The notes beneath the pieces were generated by a model, which was not told the origin of the DNA, did no database searches, and saw nothing but the letters and a program-made list of their open reading frames with translations. Both the position numbers and the translations under genes were made by a program. Positions 1 through 11,819 of a DNA stretch of 64,000 bases are shown here, one piece after another. The DNA lies in NCBI GenBank assembly GCA_014529385.2, contig CM043967.1, positions 7,282,501 through 7,346,500 on the forward strand, given 5' to 3'. Source of the stretch: Adiantum capillus-veneris (lineage: Eukaryota > Streptophyta > Polypodiopsida > Polypodiales > Pteridaceae). The number at the start of each line of letters is the position of its first letter. Position 1 is the first letter of the stretch.

Positions 1-98
1 AGCACACTTATATTCACAGGGCACAATTGACAAGTGAGCTCAAAAAACTTCATGTATTGAAAGTCATTCGTATACACTTGGATTCACAAGAATCTCTG

Positions 99-1541
99 TT
101 ACATTGACACTATTTCAACCCGACCATCCAACTCTTTGCACAAAATATCTTTTTCCCTTCGCCGCATCACCTTACGGCCAGCTAGGAAAAAGGAAAAATC
201 TGATAGGTCCCTGTCCATTGACTCTTCAATTATGTCATGCCGCAACTGCAGAAGACTGCATAGCTCCCTTATTGTAACCACCAACATTAGGCCATGCTCT
301 TTATCAATCACTTCCACATCCACATCAGGATTATCTTCCAAACCCGCAGAAACCTGGTCCATAGGAATGTACTTACCATTGAGCATTTGTGATCGCATAT
401 ACCAAAAGGAGACTAACAGTGATTGGGTTGCAATCATGTACTTGACAACTAGAGTATCAAGCGCGACCTCGCACCGTAAGCCAATCTCTTCCTTTACATA
501 CCATCCTCTGTCAAGAAGTTTGTCACAGGATGACTGCTGAAATGACTTGCACATGAACATAGTTTTTGTAACATGGATATTGTAGCTATGAAACAACTCT
601 ATGAAGAGTGCAGCAGGACAAAAGTTTGCAATTCTAACCAGTTTGGTGGGAATAGAGCTACGTAGAGACCTCTGTATATCCTTGTAGAGCTTACTTCGCA
701 TTGCCTCCACCATTGTTTCCTCGGGAACTGGCCAGTCCACAGTGTTGCAATCGGTTGGTAGAGGCAGTTTCACCAACATGCCATTCTTATTCCCTGAGCT
801 GAGTTGGTAGAAGTGGTCATAAAAAAATATTCCTTCATCAGCCGGGCTTTTGCTGCTCCTCCCTGAATACTGTAGATAACCAATGTGGGCATGAACAACA
901 AGGAAGAGGCCTATTATGCACTCCACAGGCTCCCATTGCTCATAAGAAGAGGGATAAACATCTGCAATATATATAAGAAGAGTTAAACTAAGAGTATCAA
1001 TAAGTAAAAATGACAAATCTAATGTAGTTGAGCTGTGAAGAATGGAGACATTGCTCATAAGAATAGGGATAAACGTTGCAAAATATATAAGAAAAGTTAT
1101 AATGAGATTATCAATAAGTGAAATGACAAATCAAATGAAGTTCAGATGTCAAGAGTACTTACAATTGCAACGTGGTTGATGTATATCTAATACATTTCCA
1201 CCGTTTGCTATCACGTCTGGATGGGTAAACACATGCTGAACAAGAACTTCCTTTACAGATCTTTTGCCGATTTCAACTTTGAAATCCAACACTTTGGCCT
1301 TCCATGCTGAGCGGTAAACATTGATACCACTAGACCTCTTGGGTCTTCTTGGTTGCATGAGGACCCATGAACCTTTGTTTATCCTTTGTCCAACCCATTG
1401 GTTCTCTGCACTTATTGAAGTTGATATTGTAATTGAGGATATGCTACTACTTGGCCTTCTGGGCAAAGTGCAGCTGTTGGTTGTTTGTGTGAGAGACAGT
1501 AAACACCTAGAGCTTCTTGGGCGAGAAGACGTGGAAGCCAT
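99..1541 (-). CDS. Unknown two-exon protein, possible BAH-like domain (copy 1, intact)
   Basis: Two exons, complement(join(99..961,1163..1541)), give a 413-residue frame without stops. The donor is GTAAGT (from 1162 downward), the acceptor TATTGCAG, and the intron is phase 1. The start at 1541 (MASTSSRP) is the first ATG of exon 1. The protein opens with a Ser/Thr/Arg-rich stretch, then has a W...V.DFKV core, a V.HVF.HPDV segment and, across the intron, YVYPSSYEQWEPVECIIG. That order of small beta-strand motifs followed by an E-x-P-V-x-x-I-x-G motif resembles BAH chromatin-reader domains; this is inference. The second half, about 200 residues, matches nothing I know. It is clearly homologous, with the same intron position and phase, to the gene at 57914-59171 inside the DNA transposon. 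No GGGCC inverted repeat was seen beside this copy, so it may be a host gene, an older transposon remnant, or part of an element running off the left edge. Confidence 0.7.
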
Positions 1542-2035
1542 AGCTCTCAGAGAAAAGCTTTAGTGGAGGGAGATTCACTTTGAAAGCATTCTAATGGAGG
1601 GAAAGTGTTTTAGAATTCCAATATCTTGTGCGGGCTTAATGGTCACCCTCCAGTACGTTAATGACCATAAGAGAATATCAGCAGTGGGGCCACTGGCAAG
1701 CACCTAACAGCTCGGTAAAAGCAAGGAAATTACGATGCCACAATCCTAGATTCATGAAAGTTTTTAGGCTATTTTCCTATTTTTTGAGTCTTTCCACGTA
1801 CTTTCCTACGTAACGTAGTCCTCCTGCTCATTGGACGCGCTCTATTTTTCTCTCTCTTCATATGGCCCTCCAAATGACCTCCGAAATTTCCTAATGGTTG
1901 GTTAAGCGGTGGGAACCCATGTCTTGCGTTCTATGCAGTGGGAATGTCCACGTTTGTTGGTTAAGCGGTGGACATACCTAGTTGTATGAGCAGCTAGGCG
2001 ACAACGGGAGGAGTAAACTCTCACTGGAGGGGAGA
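1542..2035. other. Intergenic, no gene recognised
   Basis: Upstream of the minus-strand gene. I see no coding frame of note. It contains two copies of a GGTTGGTTAAGCGGTGG-like phrase (about 1898 and 1958) and ends in the purine tract GGAGGGGAGA that abuts the LTR-like sequence. Confidence 0.4.
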
Positions 2036-3048
2036 TGTTGTACCTCCAAAACATTGGAATTTTAATGAATAAGTTTGAGTAGAATTTTTACTAGAATTAC
2101 TCTCTTGTTGCCGCTTTGCAATACTAGTTGAAGGGCTATATTAAGGAATTTGTGAATCGAAAACTAATCGATGAAATTATGTGTTGAACAACCATGTGTG
2201 GTAGTAATTAGATAACAAAAAGAAAGTGTGAGTATGGGGTGGAAAGTGGGGGCTTGGCTCGGGTTGCCAATGCCTATGAGAAGGGTGGTCCACATTAGTC
2301 GAGAACTCTCCGTCCCCATAGTTCTATAAGTTGACGCTAGTATTACTCATTGTCCCTAGAGCGGAAAAGTTTCAAGTGTACGTGCCTCTAAAACATGGAA
2401 AAAAAGGCACTCGAGACTTTTCTCCTCTTGGAAAGTGGGTCTTAGGATCACTAGATAAGTTAATCACGCTTCTCCTACAGGGTGGAACTAGATCTCGATG
2501 CTAGTAGGCTCAAACTCGACTCACTTTGTGATGAGAGATCATCCGCTAGATGAACCATAAACCACTTTGTTTGCTTCCATTGTAGATCTAGTGGCCACCA
2601 GGTTTACCATCAGTTCCGTCGTTTGAGACGACGGGGTGGGGACCTCACAGGCTACCATACTAGGGTTAGGGTGCCTAGGCTTTTAATTATCAAAATTAGT
2701 TATTGGGGTAATTGACATAATGAACAATTATTCAAACAACTATAAATAGGGCCCATTACGTCATTTGTAGGGACCTTATACCGAATCCCTAAATTCCCAA
2801 TCTTGAGCCTAGCGTACCACACACTCTTAGCTTAGAGCTATTCATGCTTTGTAGTTCTCGTTAAGCTAAAGGCTTACTTGTCTCAATGGCTACACTTATA
2901 TACAATTATCTAATCTAAATAATACAATCTGAGTTTCAATTCTTAGTTTTAGTGTCAATCTCTTTTTAGTTCCAGTCTTATCTTTTAGTTAATGTCTGGT
3001 TTGATTTGAAGTCTTATGTCTGGTCTGAACTAACTTTAACTACCAACA
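2036..3048 (+). mobile_element. Putative LTR (solo or truncated retrotransposon 3' end)
   Basis: Begins TGTTGTACC directly after a polypurine tract (GGAGGGGAGA, 2026-2035) and ends CTACCAACA, so it has the TG...CA form. A TATAAATA box lies near 2741. No second copy is present in the window, no PBS follows the right end, and the flanks show no clear target duplication. It could be the 3' LTR of an element whose body is deleted or too decayed to see. Confidence 0.4.
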
Positions 3049-3655
3049 TAGAATAGCTATCTGAAATTGTCTAGCTCATTCTAGGGATGCAGTAGTGGAC
3101 AAATGACTCATGAAGAGAATGATTGATCTAATGGATATGATGACAATGACAATGATCATGAATGCAGATACGAAAGCAAGAAGGATTGAGATTATAGAAA
3201 TATTAGCTCTTCAAAACGGTATCAACCACAGAAAATAAAGTTGGTTTAACGTTTACTAAAGTCCTTATCTGAAATCTAGTCTCTCAGAACATGTTGATTA
3301 CATGATTTACCTAACCTTGTGGTAATAAAGACTTGATACATATAATTGAAAAATGCACATAGCAGTGGCACGAACTTAGATATCAAATTGTCAAAGAGAA
3401 ATTTTGTTATCTTGTTTTTGGATATTAAAATATGCACTAGGAAATGGACTATGGGGCAACCATGAACATGGCTTTCATTTCTTATAAAAATTTTTGAGAG
3501 ACTTAGCGTTGACTCTCAATGAAACTTTTATATGTCACTCACGTAGACCGTGCACTAACTTTTTTTTTTCATAATTTCAAATTTTCATGGTATGGAAGGT
3601 TTAACTACCACTCTAAAACTTTCAAAATGTTTACAACGGGCCTTAACCATGTCAT
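3049..3655. other. No gene recognised
   Basis: AT-rich sequence between the LTR-like segment and the first (GA)n tract; no convincing reading frame on either strand. Confidence 0.4.

Positions 3656-3656
<1 letters not shown>

Positions 3657-3737
<81 letters not shown>
3657..3737. repeat. (GA)n microsatellite
   Basis: Uninterrupted GA dinucleotides, about 40 units. The overlapping open frames of Arg-Glu or Ser-Leu repeats are artefacts of the repeat. Confidence 0.98.
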
Positions 3738-3739
<2 letters not shown>

Positions 3740-3926
3740 GGGGTGGCCAAAGGGGAGAGAGGGGAGCAAGAAGGATTTTTCTTGTAAATTAAATATCACC
3801 GTACATATTACCATGCAAATTTAAAAAAGAAATAGAGCGCGGTATGCCATAATCTTTGCAGCATACCTTGCTCTTCTAGCATAACACCTGCAACCATATT
3901 CTCTTTGTTTCTCTCTCTCAAAGATC

Positions 3927-3960
<34 letters not shown>

Positions 3961-4188
3961 CTCTCTCTTCCCTCCTTCACACACACACACACATACACAC
4001 ACATACACACACATATGCACAAAAACACACACAATCAATCTTTGGCGGAGCGCTCTCACTCGATGATCATCAGAGAGGAGAGGGTGGGCGTAAGAGGGCT
4101 CTACACAAGAGGACCACAGAAGAATCGAATGCTAGAGGAACACATTAGGTAAGCTTCTATATAATCCCCCCACCCCCCCCATTGTCTT

Positions 4189-4245
<57 letters not shown>
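3927..4245. repeat. (CT)n, (CA)n microsatellite cluster
   Basis: Contains (CT)n at about 3929-3957, interrupted (CA)n at about 3979-4015, a C-rich run at 4166-4180 and a clean (CA)n tract at about 4191-4245. Confidence 0.95.
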
Positions 4246-4248
<3 letters not shown>

Positions 4249-4526
4249 TAAAGAAGTTAGATTCAAAGATTTTTTTGTACTTCTTTCATGTTTGATGTAG
4301 GTGCTTTTTGCTTGCTTGGTTGACCTCACTTTGGTTGTTTGATTGTTTGTTGTAGGTGTGTGTTAGTTCATAGATACTTGCTTGGTGTGTAATTAGGGAG
4401 AGAGAGGAAAAGAGACAAAGAAAGAGAGATTAGTGTAGATCTAATGGTTAATGTTAAAATAGAGATTAATGTAGATTTCATGATTAACATTAAATAAATG
4501 TTTAAGTAGAGAGAAAAAAAGTCAAA

Positions 4527-4531
4527 TAAAT
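4527..4531. other. Target-site duplication TAAAT (left copy)
   Basis: Matches 24083-24087 exactly. The host target was itself a ~36-bp tandem repeat: the sequence TAAATGTTTAAGTAGAGAG starting near 4496 reappears with small changes at 24083. Confidence 0.9.
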
Positions 4532-4805
4532 TGTTGGAGCCCCATTTGTCCAACTGTTGTAATGAGCCCATCTTGTAAAGCATATCAAATTCCCATTTTA
4601 TGTCAAAGACGTCTTATCATTTTGATCCATTCGTCTGGGTTATGTAAAGATTAATTAGTTAGTCAGGACTCAGATTTGTTCACACTTTGTAATAATGAGT
4701 AAGAGAACCCCATGTACATTTTTGAGCTAAGGTGACTAAAGTATAAAAGTCACCTTAGAACCATTTTTGAACAACATTTTTGAATATTAATTCTGTGTCG
4801 TACGA

Positions 4806-4891
<86 letters not shown>

Positions 4892-5515
4892 GTGTGTCTT
4901 ATCCTCTTCGCTACGCGCTTCTCCCTCACCGGATTCACAACGTGACTACACCATCGTGGTAGTCTCTCCGAGAGCTACGCGCCCACGCCACGCATTCACA
5001 TTTTTGAGCTGTTCGCGATCGATCCTTCCTCGAGCTTGTTTTGCTTGTAAGTAGCACAAACAGTGTCTGTTTTCAACAATCAGGTGCTTTATGGAATGAG
5101 AAAGAGATTAGCTACACATAGATACTCATAAACTTAAGTTTCGCCCACTTTTGGATTATGACCTGTTAGTCTATCGCGACTGTATTCGAGATAACTAGGG
5201 TTCAAATCTGGTGAGATTAGACTTATAGGTAAGTATATCGTAGTGAGAGGATGGTGCCTAGTAAGTTTGATGCGATTTCGAGTTCATTGGAAGTGTAAAT
5301 GGTGTTATGAGCATTTAAGGATAGACTGGGTTGCATTCTACCAGAGTTAATGATTGATGCATCATAAAAGTGCGTATGTGTAGATTGATCTCAGCCTGAC
5401 AAGCTAACAAGATTGCCTACGTGCACCTACGGGTTAGTCGTGTCATCGGATGATAAGTATGTTGTCTGTGTCGTGCTCTTGAGTATGAACATGGGAGTAG
5501 TCAAGCCCTAAAACA
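4532..5515 (+). repeat. 5' LTR of the gypsy element
   Basis: TGTTGGAGCC...CCTAAAACA, 984 bp, near-identical to 23193-24082. It differs by few substitutions and two main indels: a (GA)n tract of about 80 bp at 4809-4888, short in the other LTR, and a ~33-bp segment after TTTGTAATAA. A TATAAAAG box lies near 4742. It contains a half copy of the element's palindrome (AGTCTATCGCGACTGT) near 5168. Confidence 0.95.
4809..4888. repeat. (GA)n microsatellite inside the 5' LTR
   Basis: About 40 GA units; the matching place in the 3' LTR (near 23433-23453) has only a short interrupted tract, so the array expanded or contracted after insertion. Confidence 0.95.
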
Positions 5516-5516
5516 T

Positions 5517-5534
5517 TGGCGCCGTTGCCGGGGA
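5517..5534 (+). other. Primer-binding site, tRNA-Asp type
   Basis: TGGCGCCGTTGCCGGGGA, one base after the 5' LTR, is complementary to the 3' end of plant tRNA-Asp including the CCA. Athila-type elements use the same primer. Confidence 0.9.
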
Positions 5535-6280
5535 CACAAGACCTTAAGTAGGGAGATCTACGTCACTCGTGTGATGGTTAGCTTACTTTAGTTTTGACTA
5601 GAGAGAGCTTACAATTTTAGAACAAGATCCAGGATAGAGTATCTTGAGGTCTAGTGGATAGCCAGGAAGCCTGTGTCTTGCCGAGGGTCTGCGACTGGTT
5701 AGATTTAGTTAAGTAGGATAATGTGGAGTTATGGTGTTTGGTTTTGAGTGCTTGTTATACTTGTGAAGAAATAGAGTAGAAAAATGCTGTAAAAACGCAA
5801 AAAACAAACAAAAAAGAAGAAACAATAAGGCTGTTTGCTTGCCTTGAAAGCAAAACCCACCCCATATACCCTTGAAGGGGGTGAAAAGAGTCGACATTGA
5901 AATTGATGATCCAAGACCAGAGAAAACATAAAAATTGCGACCAAAACCAACAAAAAAGAAACAGGTGATTGTCATAAGGAAACACTAAGTGAACCTAAAG
6001 AGGCCAAGAAGAGATATAACCATTAGCCTAGGGTAAACTGACTGTGTCATGAGGTACGACTGATGTTTACAAGTTTAAGATGAAGTGTCATCAAATTTGC
6101 ATCACTTCAAGTGCAATGGAGTTGTGAATTGTCAGAGAAAAGTGAAATTTGTGAAGTGCTTGAGTTTAAGGTCAAAATAAGTCCAAACTTCATAAAACTT
6201 GGGGAATACACTTATATGGGCACAGGGAACAAGACTATGCAAAAACAGACAAAAAATTAAATCCCCATTGCTATATGCCT

Positions 6281-6298
6281 AGTCTATCGCGATAGACT
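6281..6298. repeat. 18-bp palindrome AGTCTATCGCGATAGACT, copy 1
   Basis: Perfect inverted repeat in the element leader. The same or near-identical palindrome recurs at 6574, 6873, 18713, 18850, 19140 and 19439, with half-sites in both LTRs. Confidence 0.95.
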
Positions 6299-6573
6299 GA
6301 TGAAGGTGGTGATTGACTAGAAACAAGGAAAAAACCTTTATACCACAAGTTTAACACATCAATACCCACTCACAAAAATTGAGTGAAATTGAACACCATC
6401 TTGACCACAAAACTTCAACACTGGTGTTTAGAGTCTGAATTCAGAGACAAGGGCAAGAAGTCTTTGATGAAATGTCCAAACAATGCCAAAATTGGTCAAT
6501 GCACTACACAAGGGGAGGTTGAACCAACTGTGGAGAAAACTTGAGAAAAATGCTAAAAAAGGAGAAAATGCCA

Positions 6574-6590
6574 AGTCTATCGCGATAGAC
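6574..6590. repeat. Palindrome copy 2
   Basis: GTCTATCGCGATAGAC core intact; the last outer base differs. Confidence 0.93.
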
Positions 6591-6872
6591 CAGGGAAACT
6601 GCTGCTGGGGAACTTTTCTTTCAAATTTCCCCATAGGGAGAGCTTTATCAGGGCCTATATAACAGACACACCAAAATTCAAGGCATTTAGATCACTGAAG
6701 GTCAATCTGAGGTTCAGATAGAGAATCAAGCTCTGACTGAAATACTAAAATGGGACCAAAACCCAACCCAAGTGTTCAAACTTCCTAAAACTTGAGGGAT
6801 ATGCTATAGAGGGTAACTGGAACTCAAGGATAAAGTCACAATTTTGAATTGACTTGTGCTGAGCAAATTGTC

Positions 6873-6890
6873 AGTCTATCGCGATAGACT
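6873..6890. repeat. Palindrome copy 3
   Basis: AGTCTATCGCGATAGACT, perfect. Confidence 0.95.
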
Positions 6891-7616
6891 AAGAAAGTAG
6901 TGATTCAGACACATTTTGCAATTTGTGACTATACTGCTAGGACATACTCTCTATATAGATCCCAGCCATCATTTCATATTTGAAATTGGACCACGAGAAG
7001 ACTGACTAAGTGTTGTTGTATATACTTGAAAGATTTTTTGGTAATTCAGGGAAAACCCTTGTGAACAGACTAACCATCCTTGTGTAGATCCCAGAAGGAG
7101 ATCATCACAAAGCCACACAGGAAGAAGGAGTCCAGGTAAGCTTTAAGTTTGCCAACCCAACTTTCATTCTTATGTATTTAAGGTCAGGAGCCTTTGTTAA
7201 GTCGGGAGCTAAAAGTGTCAAAAGTCAAGTAAGCACCACGTCCACCGAAGAGAGTGTAGCTCAGACGAGACTAGACCCATTAGCGCCAATCATTGAAGAG
7301 GGTAGTGATACTGACACTTAGTCGGAAAAGTCCTTAATGATGGGGAGTCAACAGCCAGGAGGTTTCAACGGTGAAGGACCAATGCCAGGGGGAGCACCTC
7401 CCTACATCCTTTAAACGAAACCAAGTTCACTATAATCTTCTTGGAAGGAACTAACTCGAGGGGAGCCTTAGTTTATTCTGACTATCGGGGATGCAAGTGT
7501 ATTTGTATTGAAGAAAGACCGGCTCAGAAGAAAGACCGGCTCAGAGACTAGAGATAATTCGAGTCTATGATAACGGAGACAGATTCCGAGACGAAAAGGG
7601 GAACCACTATCTGATA

Positions 7617-8105
7617 GTGAGTAACCTTGAGGATTACAACAGATATGGGGATAACGTGGCAAAAGGGAAAATGGTTTCAGAAACCCAAGAACCGCCTCCT
7701 AACATTGATCGACCTGGAGCGCTTTTTATGTATGATAAGAAAACAACCAGGGTCCCAACCTATAATGAGAATGTAGGGATTTACAAGCATGAAAGCGAGG
7801 GAATAGTCTCTTACTTTCGATGCAAGGAACCCTACCCAAACGAATTAAGCAAAGACAAGGTTCTTTACTTATTTTCTTATGAAACTGTTATGGGGAAGGA
7901 TATTGTTTTTGTTGACAGATACGGGCGAGAATACAAACGTATTCTCCCAGAAGAGGTTGAAAAGGCAACAGTTCTGGGAGCATCGACCTATGGCCCCGAC
8001 GAAGTACCAAGAGCCACCTACACCCCTAGCAAGTCGACAAATCCCTTTTCAGAAGAGTATGACGCTACCTCACATTCTACCCGACAACCGACGTCCAACT
8101 ACTAG
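7617..8105 (+). pseudogene. Gag N-terminal region of the gypsy element
   Basis: A 162-residue open frame between the leader and gag, in the same reading frame as gag downstream and as pol. It contains a well-formed globular-looking stretch (about residues 30-110, rich in Tyr, Asp and Lys) but no domain I can name. A TAG at 8103 and further stops separate it from the frame starting at 8367. I read it as the front of a gag polyprotein split by mutation. It could instead be a separate small accessory ORF, as some giant gypsy elements carry upstream of gag. Confidence 0.5.
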
Positions 8106-8366
8106 GATCAACCAGCTACTCAGCCATTACTGTAGGCATGGCTTCGACAGAGTGCTACATTAGAACAAGACCGAACCTGAGAGGGTTATCAAACCTCACG
8201 AGGGTTAAGGGATTTACAAGAACCACCACTCTATGCACAGTATCAAGGAGAGAGTAAGCCAAAGACTCAGGGGTCAACTGAGCCTGGAAGAACACCCCGA
8301 GAACGAGTTCGGAGAGATGAACCATCTCTCGCGAGAATTGTTAGAAATTATGGATTAGGAGCACCA

Positions 8367-9959
8367 TTGGGAAAGGAACCTGGCCACTACAGAAGACCAG
8401 AGGAGGTATATCGACTAGGACGGGGAGATCCCATGATGAGATTTGTAGACCATCGTAGAATTAGACCTTCTCAAGTGCAAAAATGGGTAAACAAGAAATA
8501 TACGGGAAGCAGGGATCCGAGAGATCATGTAGCAACCTTTGTGCGTGTAATTAGAGCTGAAGAGGTGTTAGAATTTCCTACCCAATTTGCAGGATTCGGT
8601 TTAACCTTAGAGGGTGATGCTGCTACATGGTTTGACTCGGTGGAGCGAAGGGACTTTGAGTCTATGGAGGAAGTGTTTGACGAGTTTATCGAGGAATTCT
8701 CACAAAGGGGAATAGCTCATAATACAGTCTCACAAATCCATAAATTCAAACAGAAAGATGGAGAGTCTGTGCGAAAGGCAGCCCTCTGATTAAAAAGATA
8801 TGTTAAGTTCTACCCCGTGGAAGAACTGCCAACTCAGTCCAGACTTATGCTTATATTTATTCAAGGACTAAGGAATGCAGATCTTCAAAAGGACTTACAT
8901 ATGAAAAGGAGCACGACGTTGAATGATTTAACCAAGGAAGCTCTATACCTTGTGGACAATTGTGCGGTCTACAAAGAGGGTGAGTTCAAGGATCTTGACG
9001 ATGATTCTTCCTCGCAACAAAGCGGAAGCAAGTCTGCTAAGACAACACTGAAAGGAGAAGTAGCAGTGAGCCAAGAGCAGCTTGTAGAGGAAGTGCTTAA
9101 AAAGATTAACTTGTATTCCAAACCACAAGCTAAACAACCAAAATGGTGTGCGATTGAACAAAAATGGACAAACCATGGGACGGAGGAGTGTTATTATAAC
9201 AAGGGATATGTGAGAGAACGACCATATGCTCCGCAAGCTCAGGCGACATCCCCTCAAATCCCACCGATGCCTAGATATCAGAAAGGCAACCTCCCAGGAC
9301 CTGTAGGTGTAGAAAGACCACAACCAGTGTTGGGACAACAACCACCCCTACCAGGATTACGACCAGTCGGCATAAGATACACACCTACAATAACTGAGTC
9401 GGATGAGAAGGCTTTGGTACCTATGCATGCATACTACGACGAGCCCAATGGATATGCAGCGAGCTCTGTCTATTATCCATCGGAAGAACCCTCTACACCA
9501 GAACCATGGAGCATGATCAGAAATACAGGACCACCAACTGCTGCACAAACAGCGGGAGAAGGACGATATAGCCTGGATGAAAGAACACTATTGTTCATAG
9601 CCAACGGAGGCATGAGTGGGCAAAGAATTGCACACCAACAAAGAGGAGCTCCAGGAGCACCTCAACAGCCTAAAGGACCATGCTACAAGTGTGGTGGAGA
9701 CCATTGGCTGTGGGATTGTCCTCATGACGAAATCATTAGGGTCAACGCATATTGCACGGAGTGTGGAATTACTCACGTGATCCCTGATTGCCCTAAAAAC
9801 CCGAGCAAAGGAGCAAAAACTACCTTGAATATGTTGGGAGCGCTGCCTTCTAGTGGAGGGTCAGAAAACGAAACTCTGATTCCTGTTAAGGTCTTGACGA
9901 GAGCCCAAGCAAGGAAAAATGACAATCAGCCCAAGAGTAACGATGAAAATCAAGACTGA
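8367..9959 (+). pseudogene. gag: gag polyprotein of the gypsy element (one in-frame TGA)
   Basis: The retrotransposon gag core is plain: F...L.GDAATWFDSV, then ESMEEVFDEFIEEFSQRG and a Q..KF.QKDGESVR helix. A TGA at 8787-8789 falls exactly where gag proteins usually have Arg (KAAL-x-LKRY), so a CGA-to-TGA change is likely. The frame continues unbroken to 9959. The C-terminal part is Pro/Gln-rich and ends with two short zinc knuckles, CYKCGGDHWLWDC and CTECGITHVIPDC. Their spacing is CX2CX3HX4C, one residue shorter than the retroviral CX2CX4HX4C form. Role: particle formation and binding of the element RNA. Confidence 0.85.
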
Positions 9960-10706
9960 CAAGTCTAGTGTCAGTCGTGATAATCCTTGGAAAGAACAAA
10001 GAGCGAAAATGAAAGCTAGACGTGAGTGAAAACAAAAAGATGTAGAAGCTGAGCTAACGATAGCTCGAGAGCAACTTAAACAGCAAAGAGAGTCCGACTC
10101 TTTAAAATCAACGGAGGGACCAAGAAGTGCAAGCTCAGGAGGGTCGGTATTGGTAGATAAGATCAATGAACCCTTAGATGCAATCTTGCAAGCATACGAA
10201 GCAAGATTGAAGAACAGACAGACTTTAGAGCAAAGGTGGATGACATATCCATATCCAGAGATAGAAAAACAGAGACTAGAGATGTGCAAACAGCTGATTG
10301 AAACTGCACAAGCTTTACTGGAGCCTCCACCTATGGAAGCGGGAGATAGAGTAATCAAACTACCAAACAATGAAACACCTCACAAAACCGAACAAAGGAT
10401 ACCCGACAAGATAGAAAACATTAAATCCTTGCCGGATGTAGAGGATGCAAGAGACATGCCTAATAGCACTGATGAATCATTGAAATATTTTCCACCATAT
10501 TCCCCTATTGTGGAAGAAAATTGGCCTGAAGAGCTATGGAAACGATGCGAAAAGCTCAAGAAAAATATGAGACAAAAGCAGTCGAGTCGGCGCCTTTCTC
10601 GGAGTTGAACTTGAATAAGCCTCCATGGGATTTAGACTTTAAATAATTTCAAGGGGATAATGGTTCAGTTGCATCCGAAGATAGCAGACCAGAATCACTC
10701 AAAACT
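9960..10706 (+). pseudogene. Gag-pol linker, coiled-coil, decayed
   Basis: Heptad-like helix of Lys, Glu, Arg and Gln from about 9990 (KEQRAKMKARRE, then a TGA, then KQKDVEAELTIAREQ) running into a 152-codon open frame at 10150-10608. That frame is shifted relative to gag and to the protease, so at least two indels occurred. No catalytic motif is visible. Confidence 0.5.
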
Positions 10707-11798
10707 TTGCCATCATATTTGGGGGACTATGAGGCAAGGTCAGAAATTCGAAGAGTACCTGCTCAAAGAATAGGCGGGTCAAATCAATTGGACACTAAAA
10801 TCCTGACAGACTTGTTGACCACTCCGGTCAAGTGTACAATCACATTGGCAGAATTGTTAAAAATTAGGCCAAGCATGAGGACGGAAGTGGGAAAATGTCT
10901 TGAAAAATTTGGCATAAGGAGACCTCTTAAGTTCTTCGAAACCGAGCTTAATGACATAGAACCGAAGAGAGTCAACACTAGACCAGTGCCACTCAACAAG
11001 GTAGGAGAGTATTGTGAAGGTGAAGACGGAAACACAACCCTACCAGTTGAGTATAATGGCATAGAGACTAAGGCAATACTTGATAGTGGAGCTGGCATTG
11101 CCATTGCGACCAAAATGCTATGGGAAAAATGGGGAAAACCAGCAATACGAACAACTAGAATGAAATTGCAACTGGCGGATGGGCACATAGAAAGGCCTAT
11201 AGGATTGCTTGAGGCAATTGTGGTATCTTCCTGTGGCATAGAGTACGAACATACCTTTGCCATAGTAGATTTCGGCAAGAAGAACAACTATGAAATTATC
11301 CTTGGTAGGCCGTTCATGAGGCAACTCAAAATGGTGCAAGACTGGGGGTATGATTATTTGTATCTAAGACATGCTGAAACTACTACACGCATAAACATGA
11401 AAAATCATAGCTACCATGATGTCATGAGGACCCCTGTGGAAGAATTTGACTCAGCCACCATTAGTGGATCAGAAGTCCCAACATGGCTTTGTAAGAAAAA
11501 GGAGATATGGATGTGTGGGGCATCTCAATGTAGTGAATTTGACCACAATGAAAGGACACTAGAGAGGGTCTTGGAAGACGATGCATATATACGAGAACCT
11601 TTTCCTGAAGAGAAGCTCGAACCCCTAGAATGGTCTCAAATTTTGGCTACATTGGATGTATGCGTCAATGAAGTCACTCCCACCAAATTTTGTGATGAGA
11701 ATGGCTACGATATCATACCATACTACATGTTGAGCAAAATTGTGGAGGAGGACGAGAACGATGGAGGTACTGAGAATATGAGGATCAATAAAACATAA
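10707..11798 (+). CDS. Aspartic protease domain 1 of the gypsy element
   Basis: 363 codons open. At about residues 122-135 sits AILDSGAG, the catalytic D-S/T-G-A motif of retropepsins, preceded by a hydrophobic strand. About 60 residues later IILGRPFM matches the conserved ILG second motif of plant gypsy proteases. It would cleave the Gag-Pol polyprotein. The frame is the same as gag and RT; a TAA at 11796 separates it from the next segment. A second, distinct protease domain lies after integrase (15501-16955), which is unusual. Confidence 0.8.
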   Translation: MPSYLGDYEARSEIRRVPAQRIGGSNQLDTKILTDLLTTPVKCTITLAELLKIRPSMRTEVGKCLEKFGIRRPLKFFETELNDIEPKRVNTRPVPLNKVGEYCEGEDGNTTLPVEYNGIETKAILDSGAGIAIATKMLWEKWGKPAIRTTRMKLQLADGHIERPIGLLEAIVVSSCGIEYEHTFAIVDFGKKNNYEIILGRPFMRQLKMVQDWGYDYLYLRHAETTTRINMKNHSYHDVMRTPVEEFDSATISGSEVPTWLCKKKEIWMCGASQCSEFDHNERTLERVLEDDAYIREPFPEEKLEPLEWSQILATLDVCVNEVTPTKFCDENGYDIIPYYMLSKIVEEDENDGGTENMRINKT

Positions 11799-11819
11799 AC
11801 GAAACTTGAGCTTAAGATA

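Larger units (their letters stand above)
5535..7616 (+). other. Gypsy element leader with palindromes
   Basis: Long 5' leader holding three copies of the CTATCGCGATAG palindrome. Coding character appears from about 7190 (a Ser/Thr-rich stretch ending SDTDT then a TAG) and could be the decayed N-terminus of the gag polyprotein, but several stops interrupt it. Confidence 0.6.

Noticed and set aside
2640-2680. TAGGGTTAGGGT as a telomere repeat
   Set aside because: Only about one and a half units; insufficient for an interstitial telomere.
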